Shown here: positions 10,843-25,800 of the stretch, one piece after another
How positions within the stretch are numbered: the stretch's first letter is position 1
How the letters are laid out: each line of letters starts with the position of its first letter
Source: Aurelia coerulea
Taxonomy: Eukaryota > Cnidaria > Scyphozoa > Semaeostomeae > Ulmaridae
DNA length: 64,000 nucleotides
Assembly: GCA_039566865.1 (NCBI GenBank)
Contig: CM076961.1
Coordinates: 3,603,501 to 3,667,500 of the forward strand
Reading direction: 5' to 3'
Notes under the pieces: generated by a model
Databases searched by the model: none
Seen by the model: the letters and a program-made list of their open reading frames with translations, nothing else
Told to the model about the DNA's origin: nothing
Program-made: the position numbers and the translations under genes

Positions 10843-13800
10843 TCATGATTTTATTTCTTTGATAACATTTTCTATCTCTTCCTTGGTGAACATCTTGAAT
10901 TTGTCTGCTTCGGTGACTGTGCAAAGCTAATATAAAGTAACAGTTTCAGATTAGTGCATTGCTCCTTCATCAATTAAAAGACACATGAAATACAGTAAAA
11001 ACCCGCATTTTAGGACCTTCCAATTGGAGAAGAATAGGCTTATTAAGGGAGAGCATAGGCTGATCTCAAACAGTGGGTGTCTTAAAGGTGGGACATTTAT
11101 TATATGCCATCAATTTTGAGTCAAAACAACGCAGACAAGAAATAATTGCAAGATCAGGAAAGATTTGTCCCCTACAGCCTACAGCCATTTATGAAGATAA
11201 GTTGTTACAGCCAATTAATTTTTATGATGATTCAAGAGCTGACATAAGATCATGGGTAGCAGAGGGGCTTATGTTAGGCAAGTATATCTTGGCCCAAAAG
11301 CAAGGGATATCCAACGCAGGAATGAAACAAATGGACAATCACAGCTCCCCCTACCGTGTTAACTCGCATGCATCCCGAGTGCATTTGGCACTGAATGGGG
11401 CCTTTTGAACGAAGGTGTTATGGCGCAGCAGTGGTGTAATCCTCTGATTTTACAGCCAAAGCAGTCAGGTGGACAGTCGATACCTGGTAGAGCCCCACAA
11501 GTCGAGCCTCGTGATAAGGGGTTGCGAACTCGACTAGGCCTATTCTACTTCTGCGATCCCAACGCTTGGCGCTAAAAACACAACTTCACTTTCACACCTT
11601 CACCTTTTGGTATTGAGACCTGGAGAGAGTGCTGCAGCTAAATTCATGCATCACTGAGTCTGTATGACCCTGATTTCTTTGGATAAAGCGAATTAACACC
11701 AACTTCTGGAATATACAATAGAGATCTTTATCGATTTTATTTTCATTCATCGAAGGGGACAGATTGCCTTTAATTAAAGGCATAGAGTCGTTGGCAAATG
11801 GCGATTCTCCGCTGGGGGTCTGTCTGCTTTCATGTGATCAGTTTACAAATACATGGCTACATTTGATCTCGCCTTGCATGTGCAGCTTGAATAACAGCCA
11901 ACCAGATTGGTTGGCATAAGCTATAGCACCCCTAGACCCCTGTCCCGCCTATAGCACCCCTATATCGGACCTTTTTTCACATACCTCGGTTGAGCCCCTT
12001 ACGACGAACTTGCAATTCCAGGAGATAATGAGCTCTAACGATAATGAAACAATAGCCGCTCTAGCATCGTACCTCGTTCAAGCCAACCATATTATGGGGC
12101 CTCCAGGGCTGAACTCCTCTCTTTTTGGTAATAAACTTAACACTTTAGACTTTATAGATAATGCTAACTCTAACATTAACATAGTTTCTGAGACATGGGG
12201 GTGCAACCCAAATTTTGATATATTACCAGGATATACTATGGTTAAGATAGATCCAAACAAGCATGATAATACCTCAAGAGGCCGTGCCTCTGGAGGAATT
12301 GCTGTCTTGCACAAATCAAATTTGAAAATTAAAATTCTGAAAAAACATACAAACTACTTATGGTTCCAGGTTTTTAACTATCATATCTGTGCTACATATT
12401 TCCCCCCCTGTGGCTCAAAGTACTTTGATGAAAATCTCTTTGAAGATCTTGGTAATGATATTGCTAATTTTTCTGGAAGCAATGCCCAAGTTCTCATTAT
12501 GGGAGATTTTAATGCCAGGACATCTACTCTTGATGATTTTATTCAAAATGCAGACAGTCATTTCACAAATACAGGATTCTTGTCCTCAGAAATCACCACA
12601 TCACGAAATAATTGTGATGGTGAAGTGAACAGTAGTGGTCACGCTCTCTTGGATTTATGCAAGTCCCACAATTTAAGAATAATAAATGGCAGGAAAATTG
12701 GAGATACTTTTGGAAATCTTACCAGCTTTAACATCAGCGGCGGATGTAGTACCGTTGACTATGCTATGATCTCTGATCATTCATTCAACAAAGTTGATTC
12801 TTTCATTGTTAAACCACCCAAAGCTATCAGTGATCATAGCCAAATAGTTGTTTGGCTCCCAGCAGAATATAAGCCACAACACTCCAATTCATCAAAGTAT
12901 AAATGGAATAAGATTTCAGCAAAATTTAGATGGTTGAGTAACAGTAAAGTGAAATTCACACATGCATTACAGTCAACCGAAATAAAGAAAAACATTGATA
13001 AGTTCATCTCATCCCCATATGGAACAAGCGACAGAGACATGGAATATGCTAACAATGATTTCACTGACATCCTAATTAGTACAGCAAAGTTATGTCTCCC
13101 CCAAACATCTCGTAAAAGAGCAAAGAAAGCATCTAAAAGTTCGAAAAAATGGTTTGATAAAGAATGTACACATAAAAAAGACCTCTTAGATAAAGCTCTC
13201 TTGAATAAACAAAAAAACCCTCACTGTAATGTAGCCAAAAACAAAGTGAATTCATATACAAAAACTTTCAGGAACTTGTGCAAGTACAAGAAAAAGCAAT
13301 TTTGGGCTGACAAAATTGATCAATTAAATAAGACAGAAAACTCAGACTTTTGGGACCTGTGGAGAGAATTTGATGAAAATCACAGGCAAGGGTCTGATAT
13401 AAACATACAAGATGGGTCCGTTTGGGAAAACTTTTACAGCAACTTATTTAACGATAATACAACCAAAGATATAACCTATCCCCCTGTTGCTACCCATACT
13501 ACGAGAAGGAATTTTCCTAACCAAATGCTCAATGAAAAATTTTCACAAAAGGAACTACAAAGAGTAGTAAAGAAGCTAAAAAATGGTAAAGCATCTGGCA
13601 CGGACAAAATCTCAAATGAAATGATCAAGACCAGCTTCCCATACATGCAACAGGCCTACTTGAAATTATTCAATATGATTTTAAGCGCTCAATGTATTCC
13701 TAGTATCTGGTGCATAAGTATCATAACCCCAATCCACAAAGCAGGGAGCAAAAATGATCCTGAAAATTTCAGACCAATATGCGTAACCAGTTGCCTCTCC

Positions 13801-16800
13801 AAGTTATTCTGCTTGATGCTAAATGAAAGACTCACCCTCTTTATCAACAAATATGAAATCATGAATCTTAACCAAATTGGTTTCAAAGAAAAATGCAGGA
13901 CGGCCGATCACCTTTTTACATTAAAAACTCTTATTAATAAGCATGTTCATAATACGAGAAATGGAAAAATTTATGCATGCTTCGTTGATTTTAGAAAAGC
14001 TTTCGACTCAGTTTGGCACAAGGGTTTGTTCCTCAAGCTCGAAAATCTAAATATAAGCGGAAATTTTTTAGAAATAATCAAAGACATCTATTCCAAAACT
14101 ACATGTTCCGTTAAGGTAAACGATAAAATGACTCAATTTTTCAGCTACTCAAAGGGCGTCAGACAAGGTTGCCCCTTAAGCCCGACTCTTTTCAACCTTT
14201 ATATAAATGACCTCATCAATGAGGTCGAGGAAATCAACCCTTCCCCTCTACACCTACATCATGATACTAACGTAAGCTGTCTTCTCTATGCTGACGATCT
14301 TATTTTGATGTCAAGAACCCAGCAAGGACTCCAAAAAATGCTCGATAGGCTAACCGATTTCTGTGGTACATGGAATCTTTCGGTGAATACGAAGAAAACA
14401 AAATGCATTACCTTTCAGAAAAAAAGTAGGCTAAACAGAAAAGATTCTTTTTATGTGAACAATAATAAGATAGACAACGTCACTCAATACAGTTATTTAG
14501 GAATGGCCATAAATGCGGCGGGTTCCTTCCACATTGCTATCGAAACACTTAGTGGAAAAGCCAGGAGAGCCATTTATGCCCTAAACGGCAGGTACCAAAT
14601 AAAACGACTCCCAATTAAGGCTGCACTTAAATTGTTTGACTCTGTGATATCTCCTATCCTCCTCTATTGCTGTGAGGTTTGGGGAGCATTTCATTATACA
14701 GACTACGACAGGTGGGACAACAATATCATAGAAAAAATACACCTATCTTTCTGCAAACATCTACTTGGGGTAAACAGGTCAACTACAAATATTCTGGTTC
14801 GTGGTGAATTAGGCCGCTTCCCTTTAAAAAACACGATAGACAGCAGATGTATCTCTTTTCTGCGACACATAGAGCAATCTCCGCAAAATAGTCTGGTGCA
14901 TCTATCCTTACTTGCAAATAAGGACCTACCCTCTTATCTCAACTTTAAAACTCACATTGATAACATAAAAAGTTTTACAAATACACCTAACATTCTTGAA
15001 ATGAATAAGAATAAGGTTAAAATTAGCCTACAAACGTCATACAAAAAATTATGGAAGTCACAACTTCAGTGCTCCAAAAAGGGGAAATTCCTACGTGATA
15101 TGGACAAAGAATTTAAATGCGAACCATATCTCCTATTACATGATTACAATTTCAGGCAAGAACGAGTCTTTACAGCAAAATTGCGCACAAGTGACCACGT
15201 TCTGGCAGTTGAATCCGGTAGACGAACCACACCAAAGATTAAATTTGAAAATAGATTGTGTAAACTTTGCAGTGCAGGAATTGTTGAAGATGAAATGCAC
15301 TTTATCTCAGAATGCCCCCTTTACAACCACTCCAGAAGAGATTTCTTAGAAAAGTGTTACAACTTATTCCCAAATATAAGGCTTCTGAACATGAATGACA
15401 AGTTTAGATTTCTTTTCTCCATCCCAGAACCGATTGTCATGAAAGAAATAATTTCGTATTTATATAACCTGTCAAAAATTCGATCGGAAAAGCTAATTGT
15501 TGCACCCCCTTTGTAAATTAGTTACCTTTAACAGTATTTGATTTGTTTCTATTATGCTCGTTTTGTTTTGTTTTTGTTTTGTCCTCTTCTTAAACTTTGT
15601 TAGTAGGTTTTTACCTTTATATACATGTATGTTTAGAAGATTTATAAAAAAAAAAAAATATTAGGGAAACTCTGGCCAGATAACACCATATGGATGGATT
15701 TGTGCCTGGATATACTTAAAGGTAATGTGTCCATGTAAGTACAGCAGCGTATACACTCTTGTCAAAATGTGCTGACACGATGCTGACGAAGAGCCCGAGG
15801 AGCGCACTGTGATTGGTAGAATTTAACTGAACACATGCAAAACTAGAATTTAAATTTCACAACGAGGCTGCCTGCTGTGAGACTTCAGGTTCAGCTCTGG
15901 AATTGCAGCCGCAAGCAAGTCATCAGTGTGCTTATATTAGACCTGGCTATCGTTTTAATTTTATGGTTAAGTGATCACATGAAATGTCACGTGAAAATAG
16001 CAAAGTTGCTGTACTTACATGGACACATTACCTTTAACGTTTTGAATTTATTCACATATTTTGTTCCTGTTACATTTAATTTGGTTGATTATAGAGTTTA
16101 GTTTTCTTTAAAAATTAGTTTAAATAAATATATATATAAAGATAGCTGCCATACATAATTTTATGTAGTGCATAATAGCAATTATGATGATGATAATGAT
16201 GATAAGCTATCATCATGACTCAGCAATTTTTAAAGACCCATTCCTCAACATCATGATCCATGCTGATGGCAAAATCAACTCTCTCTGCCTTGCTTTTCAT
16301 TCTGCGCACGAAGAATCATGGCTTACAATGGCTCTTAGTTTTTGCTATGAAATGTTCCCCAATGTTCTAAACCTACAAAATTAAACACGTGATAAACGTG
16401 CTCTGTTCTGGATTCTCTGCTCTGTTCTGCAAAATTTCAAGGCATCTGACACCTACGCGCTTGGACAGTTTCCTATTTTTAAAACAACATCTGCAGAGTA
16501 TTTTCGATCAATTCGATGAATCATTGTCAACAAACAGCAATAAAACATTTGTCGACAGTGCTGAGTGAAAGCTTTTATGACAGATCTTCTACTGACAAAG
16601 CCGAGCAAAAATATATGCAAAGCTGCGTGCGTCATTCGGAGCTCAGAAGATAAAAGTTCGAAGCAAACTCTATGGAGTGTTTTTTGTTTCAATATTGTGT
16701 TAATGAATTTTGTTTGCTGTATTGAAAATAGAAGACCGAAGACTGTATCGAAGACCTTAGATGAAAAAGTATTTTGAAAAGCATACAATATTTTCAATAC

Positions 16801-19800
16801 AGCAAACACAATTCATTAACACAATATTGAAACCCCGGTGGGTGCAATTCAATTGTATAAGGTACACCACGCTCGTCCATACCATTTCATGGGATACCCT
16901 TTTCTCTGACTTTCTAGCTGGTAAAAATACCCCTTATCATGGAAAATTTTGAATGTAACCCCCCTTTAAAGGAGTATCACTGAGCCCTAAAGAAATCTGT
17001 ACAGTACAAAAACTGGTCCTGAGAGAAAGGTTTGGGATTTTTGCACTTTATTACGATTCACTATTCTGATATCTCTTTGTTGGAAAATAGTAGAATCCAA
17101 TAAAACTTGGGTATCAAACTTGGACCAGGTGAAATTGACTTTTATTCTAGGGTTCCGAGTCCACCAGCATTTAACTGTTTTTGGGTCGGGATATTTTCTG
17201 AAGAGAAATACCCCGTTTTTTCTGAGATTCTAGGTCCTAGGATTCTGCTTCGAATGTGCCCCTTTCTCAGCGAAATCATGGACGAGGGTGGTGTCATGTT
17301 TTCATTAACATTGCACCCACCGGGATTGAAACAAAAAACACTCCATAGAACTCTGCAATAACTGCTTTCGGGGGGTGAGGTGAGATCTCACATCTCAGGC
17401 AAAATTTATGACGTCTTTGGAGCATTCAATAGGAAGCAAAGTGGTCAAATACCACTTATGAAGCTATTGACAATTAAATCCAATTGATACGGAAAACAGT
17501 TGCTGATACTAACTCACCTAGGCAACCCAATGGTTGTAATGTTGTAAGCCAAAAAAGAACGATGAGCAAACGTAGCACCCTTGGTTACCATGCAATTTAA
17601 AACAGTAGGAGATTAGCAAAGAAAGAGAAGTGATGAAAATAGAGAGATGCCTGTGGAGGTTTCGGTAATTAACTGTAGAAAGAGACTTTCAATTCATAGT
17701 TCAATCCTCGGTTGGTCACGTAACAATCTTCAAGTTCAAATATAAAAGGAACTTCTTACCATGTTATATAGTAAGAGTCCGGTATGAGTCCCGTTTCCTC
17801 AAGAATGCGAAGTAGCTAGGGGCGTCAACGGCCATGAAAAAGTGGAATGAAATTTTGGTATGAAATTATGTCCTGAAAGGCGTGAATTTGGTATGAAATC
17901 ATGTCCTCTAGTTTGCAGTGCGACCTCTAGGGGGATGAAAAATTGAAGGACAGGAAAAATTTCCTTCAATTTTTCTTCCCCTCACCTGCAGAGGTCGCAC
18001 CGCAGACTAGGTACACTCAACCTTTTACAAAAATCGTACTTTCGAATAAATACCACCCTCAGAAAACTGGTCCACCCTCTCCCCCAATCCACCCCTGGCG
18101 ACGCCTTTGGGCGTGGTAGATCTTGCTAAAATCGAAGCTTGCTCCTTGATCTTTCGAGCCCTAAATGTTCTGAAAGAAATATTCCCAACTAAAGGAATAG
18201 AGGCGTATGAGACAGGGGGCTGGGGGAGCTACAGCCTTCAAAGTTGGAGAAATTTGCAAAAATCGACCATAATCAGGCAGAAATCCGCCTTCTCCCCGTA
18301 CGCTTATTATTGAAGGCGAGGCTTGAATTGATTACCATAAAACTTAACGTTAACGGTCTAATCTAACCGAGAATCTGCAATGATTTTCGATCCTTTCCAA
18401 TTTGTTTGAGAAACAGAACATGGACATGAACAAGGTTCTTAGGACCATAAATCATTAGCAAAGATTATGCATTCCGGGCCCAGGTGAGTTTTCTCAGTCA
18501 GAGGTAAAAATATGCTAATTTATGCAAGCTAGACACATAATCATCAATAATTATGTAGCGTGACAGCGAAACTGGGGTTTTTGTCTATGCCCTCACTGGA
18601 CCTCCGGACCGCAGAGTTCACGACGGTTACCAGAAATACGTCAAACATGTTTGTTTGCAACAATGCTCTTTCATCCATGGTTGAAGAATTTAATTACCGT
18701 TTAAACGTGTGAAATATGGCGTCACTCCTAACCAGCACAGACAAAACATGTTTGTACGTTGTGTCGACCACCATGTGCAGCTGGAGATCTTTGTGGCAGG
18801 GTTGAGGCATGGTGAACAAATTAGGCACAAATGGGAGCACAAATAAGGGAAACAAATCGAACGCAAACAACAGGTCGTCATTTTTTTCCAAATACTGAGG
18901 ACAAAGGGCACGCTGGCTGGTACATCTACGGGTATTTGATTTATTGTTGTGAAGGACGGGTTGGAATAGCTAATGGGAATGGATCTTTACTGAGAACGTG
19001 ACAAAAGCTGTGCGCCGCACTGAGATCTCGATTCGAAGAGGAGGTTTGAAAGGCTCCTCCAATTTGAGCGAACCAAACCAATGTCACAGGATCACGTGAC
19101 TATTTGTGTTGACATACCAACCATCAAGGTTGAAATAAGTTAGGACTTGCCCCAACCGATGTTTCCCACATCCGCCATTCCAACATTCCGTAATGGAACA
19201 AAGGGGGGGGGGAGAAAGACACTCCCCCTCCTTGCCCTGACGAAATGCAACCGTAAACGGAACGGTCAGAGAGTTTGAGGAAACAGACTTGTGGCAAGTC
19301 TAAATCAGCTTACTTTTAGACACCTAAACCTGTCAAAGCTGCTTCGCAGCAAAATGAGGGGTGGAGTAAAACAGAGTGGAAAAGAGATTGTACGTCTTCG
19401 TAGAGAAAGGAGTTAGGAGTTTTGGCGTGCGAGACCCCACCATACAAGGGAGACTGGTGACTTTGTGCTGTAGTGTAGCTGCAAAACCGTTGAGCAGACA
19501 CGTAGGAACCGGGGGGCACTAGGGGCACGTGCCCCCTCCCCAAGATTTTGCAATAAACAAAGAAGTGCCCTTTTTTCCAGGAAGTGCCCCTTTAGCTTGA
19601 TGAAAAAAGTCCCCTTGAAGTGTCGTGCCCCCTCAAGATGGAGATGCTTGCTACGTCCCTGCCGTTGAGCTATTTGCAAGCTACATCCATATGCAAGCCT
19701 TCATTCCTGCCTGCTGCTCGAAAAAGACTCGCGTGAACTCAAGTTAGGATAGTATGTCACAAAATGCAAGCCCTCGTTCAACTAACTAGTCAGGCTGCAT

Positions 19801-22800
19801 TTCCATTTACATGACTATAAATACATGACTATGGATAAATGTCCCGGGGTAAAAACTTTTCGTTTCTTAACCTTACTTTTTGCCCAAAAATTAGTATTTT
19901 CGTAAAGGGCCTATTTTGGCAAAAAGCAAAGGGGTTAAAAAACATGGCACGTTTCCATTTAAATACCAGGGTTTCCACTTTAAAAGGTAGTCCTTTCCAT
20001 TGACAGCAGGGCCTAAAATAAGTGTGCATCTCGCTCACTTTGTGGAGTTGTGAACCAAAAGTTTCTTAAAATTCTCTAAATGACACACCCAATCAACAAA
20101 GGACCACGCCCTATATTTCCCCAAACTGTGGAAATGTAAACATTCATCTGCGAATATCCCTCTATAGCAATGGGAATAATGTTGTTGTTGCAACATTTAA
20201 AAACCCTTTCGGGCGGCTAAGCGCTTTTGGTATTTCCAGCAGTCCAGTTCTGTTTCACAACAAATCCGTTGATAGTTTCCCACCCTGAGCGCCGTTTCTA
20301 CAGAATTCCATCCAGCTAGCATGCTAAAAAGGTCCTGCTCAGCTATCCAAATACATATCCTTGAAGGACAAGTCCGGGGTTGGTATGATTCATGATAAAA
20401 TACAAGATTATACTGGTGTATCGTAACTTTTTCCACCATTTTTCCCCTTTTCTCTTCAAAATTACGCATTGAAATTACAGACTTTATAAGAGTACTGGTA
20501 TGAGTCCCTATTGAGCAAGTGATATCTGCAAATCAAAGAACACAGGGAAACAAGGGACGAAATGTCATAAGTCTATTGAAATTATTGATTTGTGCGTAGT
20601 GACTACACTTACGACGTAATTCCTTGTATTCGTTCACCATTTTCAATCTGATTTTTTATTTTCTCTCATATGAGCGATAACCATTCAATTCAATGAGCGA
20701 TGATGAGACTTATGTAATGAGTCTACGTAGTGACGTCATCATAGCATAGCTTCCAAATCTTTAATTCGACTTAAAAAGGTGGGTGTAAAATTCTGTGATC
20801 TATTTATTCTGACTGAGTGGCTTGAAACAAACTTTAGTTACTATTCTTTAATTCTACCGTTGGACTTTTCAGAAATTTTCAATATTTTTTGAAATTTCAG
20901 CGTATGTTACATTTCAACTCATTTGAGGGTGTGACGTCATCAAATTTCTAAATCATAAACCAGAAAAGTGACAGACTTTTGCTTGATACCATATTGTAGA
21001 CATTCATAAACTGTGGTATTCTTTGAAATTATTTCATGTTGCTTCAAACAGTTTAGAAACTACGATGGTTTTAAGTTTTTTTGACAATTTTTCTTGAATT
21101 CTTGAAAAAGAGGAAAACATTAAAGATTTCACAAAAGTCCAACGGTAGAATTACAGAGAAATGGCTGAAGTTTCTTTGAAATCATTCAGTTCAAAGAAAT
21201 AAGTACCTGAATTTTACACCAGGTTTTTGAAGATTTGGAACCTATGCTCGTCATCACGAGCAAAGAGCTGGGAGAAATCTTCGATCGTGATGACATCATT
21301 CGCACAAATCGCCTAATACGTAATTTCGCAAGGACAAGGCGAAAATAGTATGAAAAAATATGATACACTATTTATAGCAGAAAAACCTTATATTTTATCA
21401 TCAATCATCATACCAACCCCGGCCTTTTCCTTTAAATTTTTTGGATGAAACTAAGGCCTAGACTTAAATATCGTTTTTGCCGTGTAGAAAAGAACTGTAT
21501 TAAAAACGGCAGAATTTGCTGTGTCTCAAAGACTGATGTAAACATCAAAATGGTTAAATGGCCATTTTTCAAAATGCACAAGCGCAGTGGCTTATCACAT
21601 GTAGAAAACGCGGACCATGGCCTGGAAATGATTAATTAAACGCGGCAGAAATACGATGTTTAAATCAAGTCGTTTTTGTGCCGTTTGATACGACAGCGCT
21701 GATGAACTCCTGCCGTTTTTATGTCGAATTTAATTGACACTTAGGGAGTTTTAGCAGTATCTAGGAAAGAAAGAATGCAAAGTTCTGGGAAGTCTACTCG
21801 GTACAGAAAAAGACATCAACAGAAGAAAGATATTAGCAATTGATTCCTATAAAACGTTAAACAGCATTTTCAGCAGCAAGAAAAACTCCATTAAGATCAA
21901 ACTGAGAACTTTTAATGCCTATGTAGCAAGTGTGTTTTTGTATAATAGCGAGCTGTGGACTCTAACGAAGAAGCTAGAAAACACCATCGACACCTTCCAA
22001 CGTAGACATCTAAGAAAGATTCTAGGAATTAACTGGCAAAGAAATATTACCAACAAAGAGCTCTATGCCAGAACGAAATGTAAACAATGGAGTGAAATAA
22101 TAAGAGAAAGGAGACTAACATGGCTAGGACATCTCATGCGATTGCATCCAGAAACACCAGCAAGGAAAGCCCTTTTGAAGAATATCTCAGGAAAGTGAAA
22201 CGGCCACAAGGAAGACCAAAGACAACCTGGATGCAGACAGTAAGGCAAGATTTGGCCAGCATCGGAATTAAACTGGATCTTTCAAAAGAAGCACAAACAT
22301 TGAATAGATTGTCTGAACTGACACAAGATAGAAAGAACTGGCGTGGCATTGTGAGACGCGTTGTGCAGTATCAACTGCGTGTGACGTCTTAGTATATAGC
22401 AGTATCTATTAAATTCGACACGGCAAAAAATCGATATCTAAAATTTTAGGCCCTAAGGATCAGACATACCTCTACATTTGTTGAGTTAAGTTTCTCCTCC
22501 ATGACTTGCTTGAGAATTGAAAGTGCAGAGATGCATGCCTCGTTTAGTGTCATGGACTAGAAAAAAATCCAAATTAATTTGGTCAGATCATGAAAAGGCC
22601 TTTCTCGAAAATTTAAATCCTTGGAATAATTTGCATAGAGCTATCATCAAAACTGTTACAACATGTTTTTCAAAAACTTTCTGAATTATGGAATTCCAAC
22701 TTCCCCTGGTGAACTTTAAATTCTACGAAAAGAATTCAAGATATTCCCATTAGAGACCTTGAACAAGTCTGAGATATAAAATCGGCTACGACCCTCCCGT

Positions 22801-25800
22801 AACCAATTACAACCAGTTTAGTACGCGTGGCTTATTCTGCCTTCCAAACTCGAAGAACTGGTGGAACTTTCAGCGTGACCAGACGCAGTCCACATTTTTT
22901 CAATAATGTTTAGAACAAGCATGTTTGTTATGAAAGATTTACTGGTGGAGTGGCAAAAAGACGAGACAATTTCGGAAATATGTTGTTTTTCATCGCGAAA
23001 TCTTTTATTCCAGGAAAAAGACTGTCTGGTCGCTAAACAACGAAGCAGTTTGAGATGGCAAACAAACAGTACATAACAGTTTCCTACGTAAAATAATCCC
23101 ATGTCAAACAGAAACGTTATTCTTCGCACAGTTTTTATAGCCCAAGGCTTTTGATTCACAACGAAAACAGTGAATCAAAATAAGTTCTGCCTGAACACAA
23201 AAAATTTGCTGCGATTGGAATCACAATCAAATCTTAGCTTTACGTCAGAAAAGCTGACCACACTGCTTTGGCGAAGACGTCGACTGACTATGGTTTTCTC
23301 CGGGGGGGGGGGGGTACTTGACTAGGGAAGTGACGGGGGTGTGCGGAAAACCTCTCCACACCCTGCACCCTGTCGCATAAAAAATAGGCCAAAAGTATAC
23401 CCTGTCACATAAAAATTTTGAATCTCAAATATAGTGTAGAACGCAATTTTTGCTTGTGATACCCTGTCGCATAATTTTTTTACCTATTATAATACCCTGT
23501 CGCATAATTTTCGTAATTTTCGTTATGATCTACCGGGTGTCCCAAAAAGAGTACTCCCGTTTGAAAAATCGCCAACAATTGATTACAAGACCGATCTTCA
23601 ACTTTCTTTTTTGTCAAGTAGATCAAGGACCAAATTATTTTCCCAGACATAGCTGATCTTGTAATTAGTTTAAAAAAATAGCAAATTTAGCTCTTTTTAC
23701 GGCTACCTAGTTTTGAATCGTACTGCAAAAAAGCACTGATGATTGCCAGATCAATTTCTTTGTGCATGTAAAGCTTCTAGCTTGGTCATAAATAAAAGAA
23801 AGAAATGCGCATTATCATTGGAGACTTCAATAATAATCAAAAATATGAAAACAGTGACTTGAAGGTAAGATTGAGTATTTTGCTTAAAAAGTATGACTCA
23901 AAATAAGAGTTTTCAATGTGTAATTTTTCTACCTTGCTGTATCAAAATCAAACATTTTATCATCTATGAATATTTTTGGATCTTTGACAAAACAACTCAA
24001 AAAGAAACTTTTATCAAAGGTTTGATAATCAATTTTTGGTGATTTTTTAAACAGGAGTACTTTCTTTGGTACACCCGGTAGCTCGTGAAGTTTTTTTTGG
24101 GTCACCCGGTATGACACACGCTCGTTTCCAAATTCTTGTACATCCCTTTTAACTCACTAACCTTGTGATATGTTTCTTGTAATGATGACTGAGCACCTTC
24201 TGATGCTGAGCCTGAAAAAGAACTTTGTTTGTCATGACTTCAAGACAAGATAAAAAAAAGTCACGAGAGTAGGAATTGATAAACATGAAAAAATATCTTC
24301 TTGCGACCAGACAAAAATCCTGCTTAAATTTCCTGCAAGAATATAGCAATGAAATCTGGTTTTGTCCAACCAGCGCGTGTCACATATCACCTTTTGAAAC
24401 ATCATCTTGTAAGCACTGGGATGTAGAGCTGCTTATTATTCGGATACATGAGATACAATCTGCATTTGTCTGACTTTATTTATGTTTTTAATTCGTACAA
24501 ACAAATGGGGGAAACAAAACATGATACATGAAAGGGGATATAGTTTGGAAATTTCCTGCAGGGCAGTATTAATGGAAAATTTCCTGCGACCGCCCGGTCG
24601 CATGGTCGGGTGGGTTTTCATGCCCTGAACATATCTCTTGCTTTTAAAAGGGCTATAACTTGTTCAAAATGTCTAATCAACTTGTGGGAAATCGGGCCTT
24701 TGGTTCAAAAATTATGAACAAAATCTGCAAAGAGACACAAAGAGTTGCCAAAGATTATTGTAGTTTTAATGGGATATTCAAAAGGGCCAAACGAAGCCTA
24801 AAAGCTTTTCGATCCTGCAATCTGATTTGTTTGCCACACAGTTTGCCCAGACAGACCCGCTTTTCAGTGCTTGTCAATGAGCCCCAGTTTGAGCAGTCTC
24901 ACTTTGGTGGCAATCTCGAATTGAAACAAAAACTGAGGCTGATAGCTACAAATCTTTTCTTATCTCATCATAAATATACAAAGTAACAACAACAGTTAAA
25001 AACTAAAAGAAAGAAACATACGTCACTCATGGCGAGAGAGAACAAAGGTCATCGAGTTCCCACCACGAATGACACTTACAACAACTCACTACAAAGATGA
25101 TATTTAATTCAACAAAAAAGGACCCTGCAAGCATGAAGGTGCAGTGAGCACCGTGAGTTGGTGATTTAGTTCCAGCCTAGCAGCTGGCTTGATTTAATAA
25201 AAGAAATAGCCCTTTCCAGGATTATTCAGTATTAATTCAAGACTTTTAGCAAAGACGTTACAATCCACCTCTAAGAATGACATATTTCTGATTTAGATCG
25301 AACAAAAGTTGTTTGAACAAGTGATGAAATTACTTACCGATAGCTTTAGCCTCATATTGCAGGTAAGTTCCAGACGGGTCCAAGTGAAATCTACAAAGAA
25401 ATGGTATTGATAAGGCAAATACAGGTGGCCTCAAAAAATTTGCAGGGTACAACGCCATGTGCACTCCTTTCCGGGTATCGTTTTCGCCTCTTTTTTCTAA
25501 CGCCGGGTATCAAAAGAAGGCAATTTTTCTAAAGCCAGTTGTTCAAACGTGTTATTTCATTGTTTTTCGACGAATTTTTACGTTTAGGGGTATGCTTTTT
25601 GCCGATTTTTACGTTTTGGGATATGCTTTTCGCCGATTTTTTCTAAAGCCGGCTATCATTTCGAGGGAAAATTTCTAAAGCCGGTTGAAAATTTTTTTCT
25701 TGGAGTGCACCCCCCCCCCCCGTACAATTGAAAGTCAAGTATCCCCCTCCCCCCCGGGTACAACGCGTGCATACCAATCTGAAGGTTGGTGGTTCGAGTC

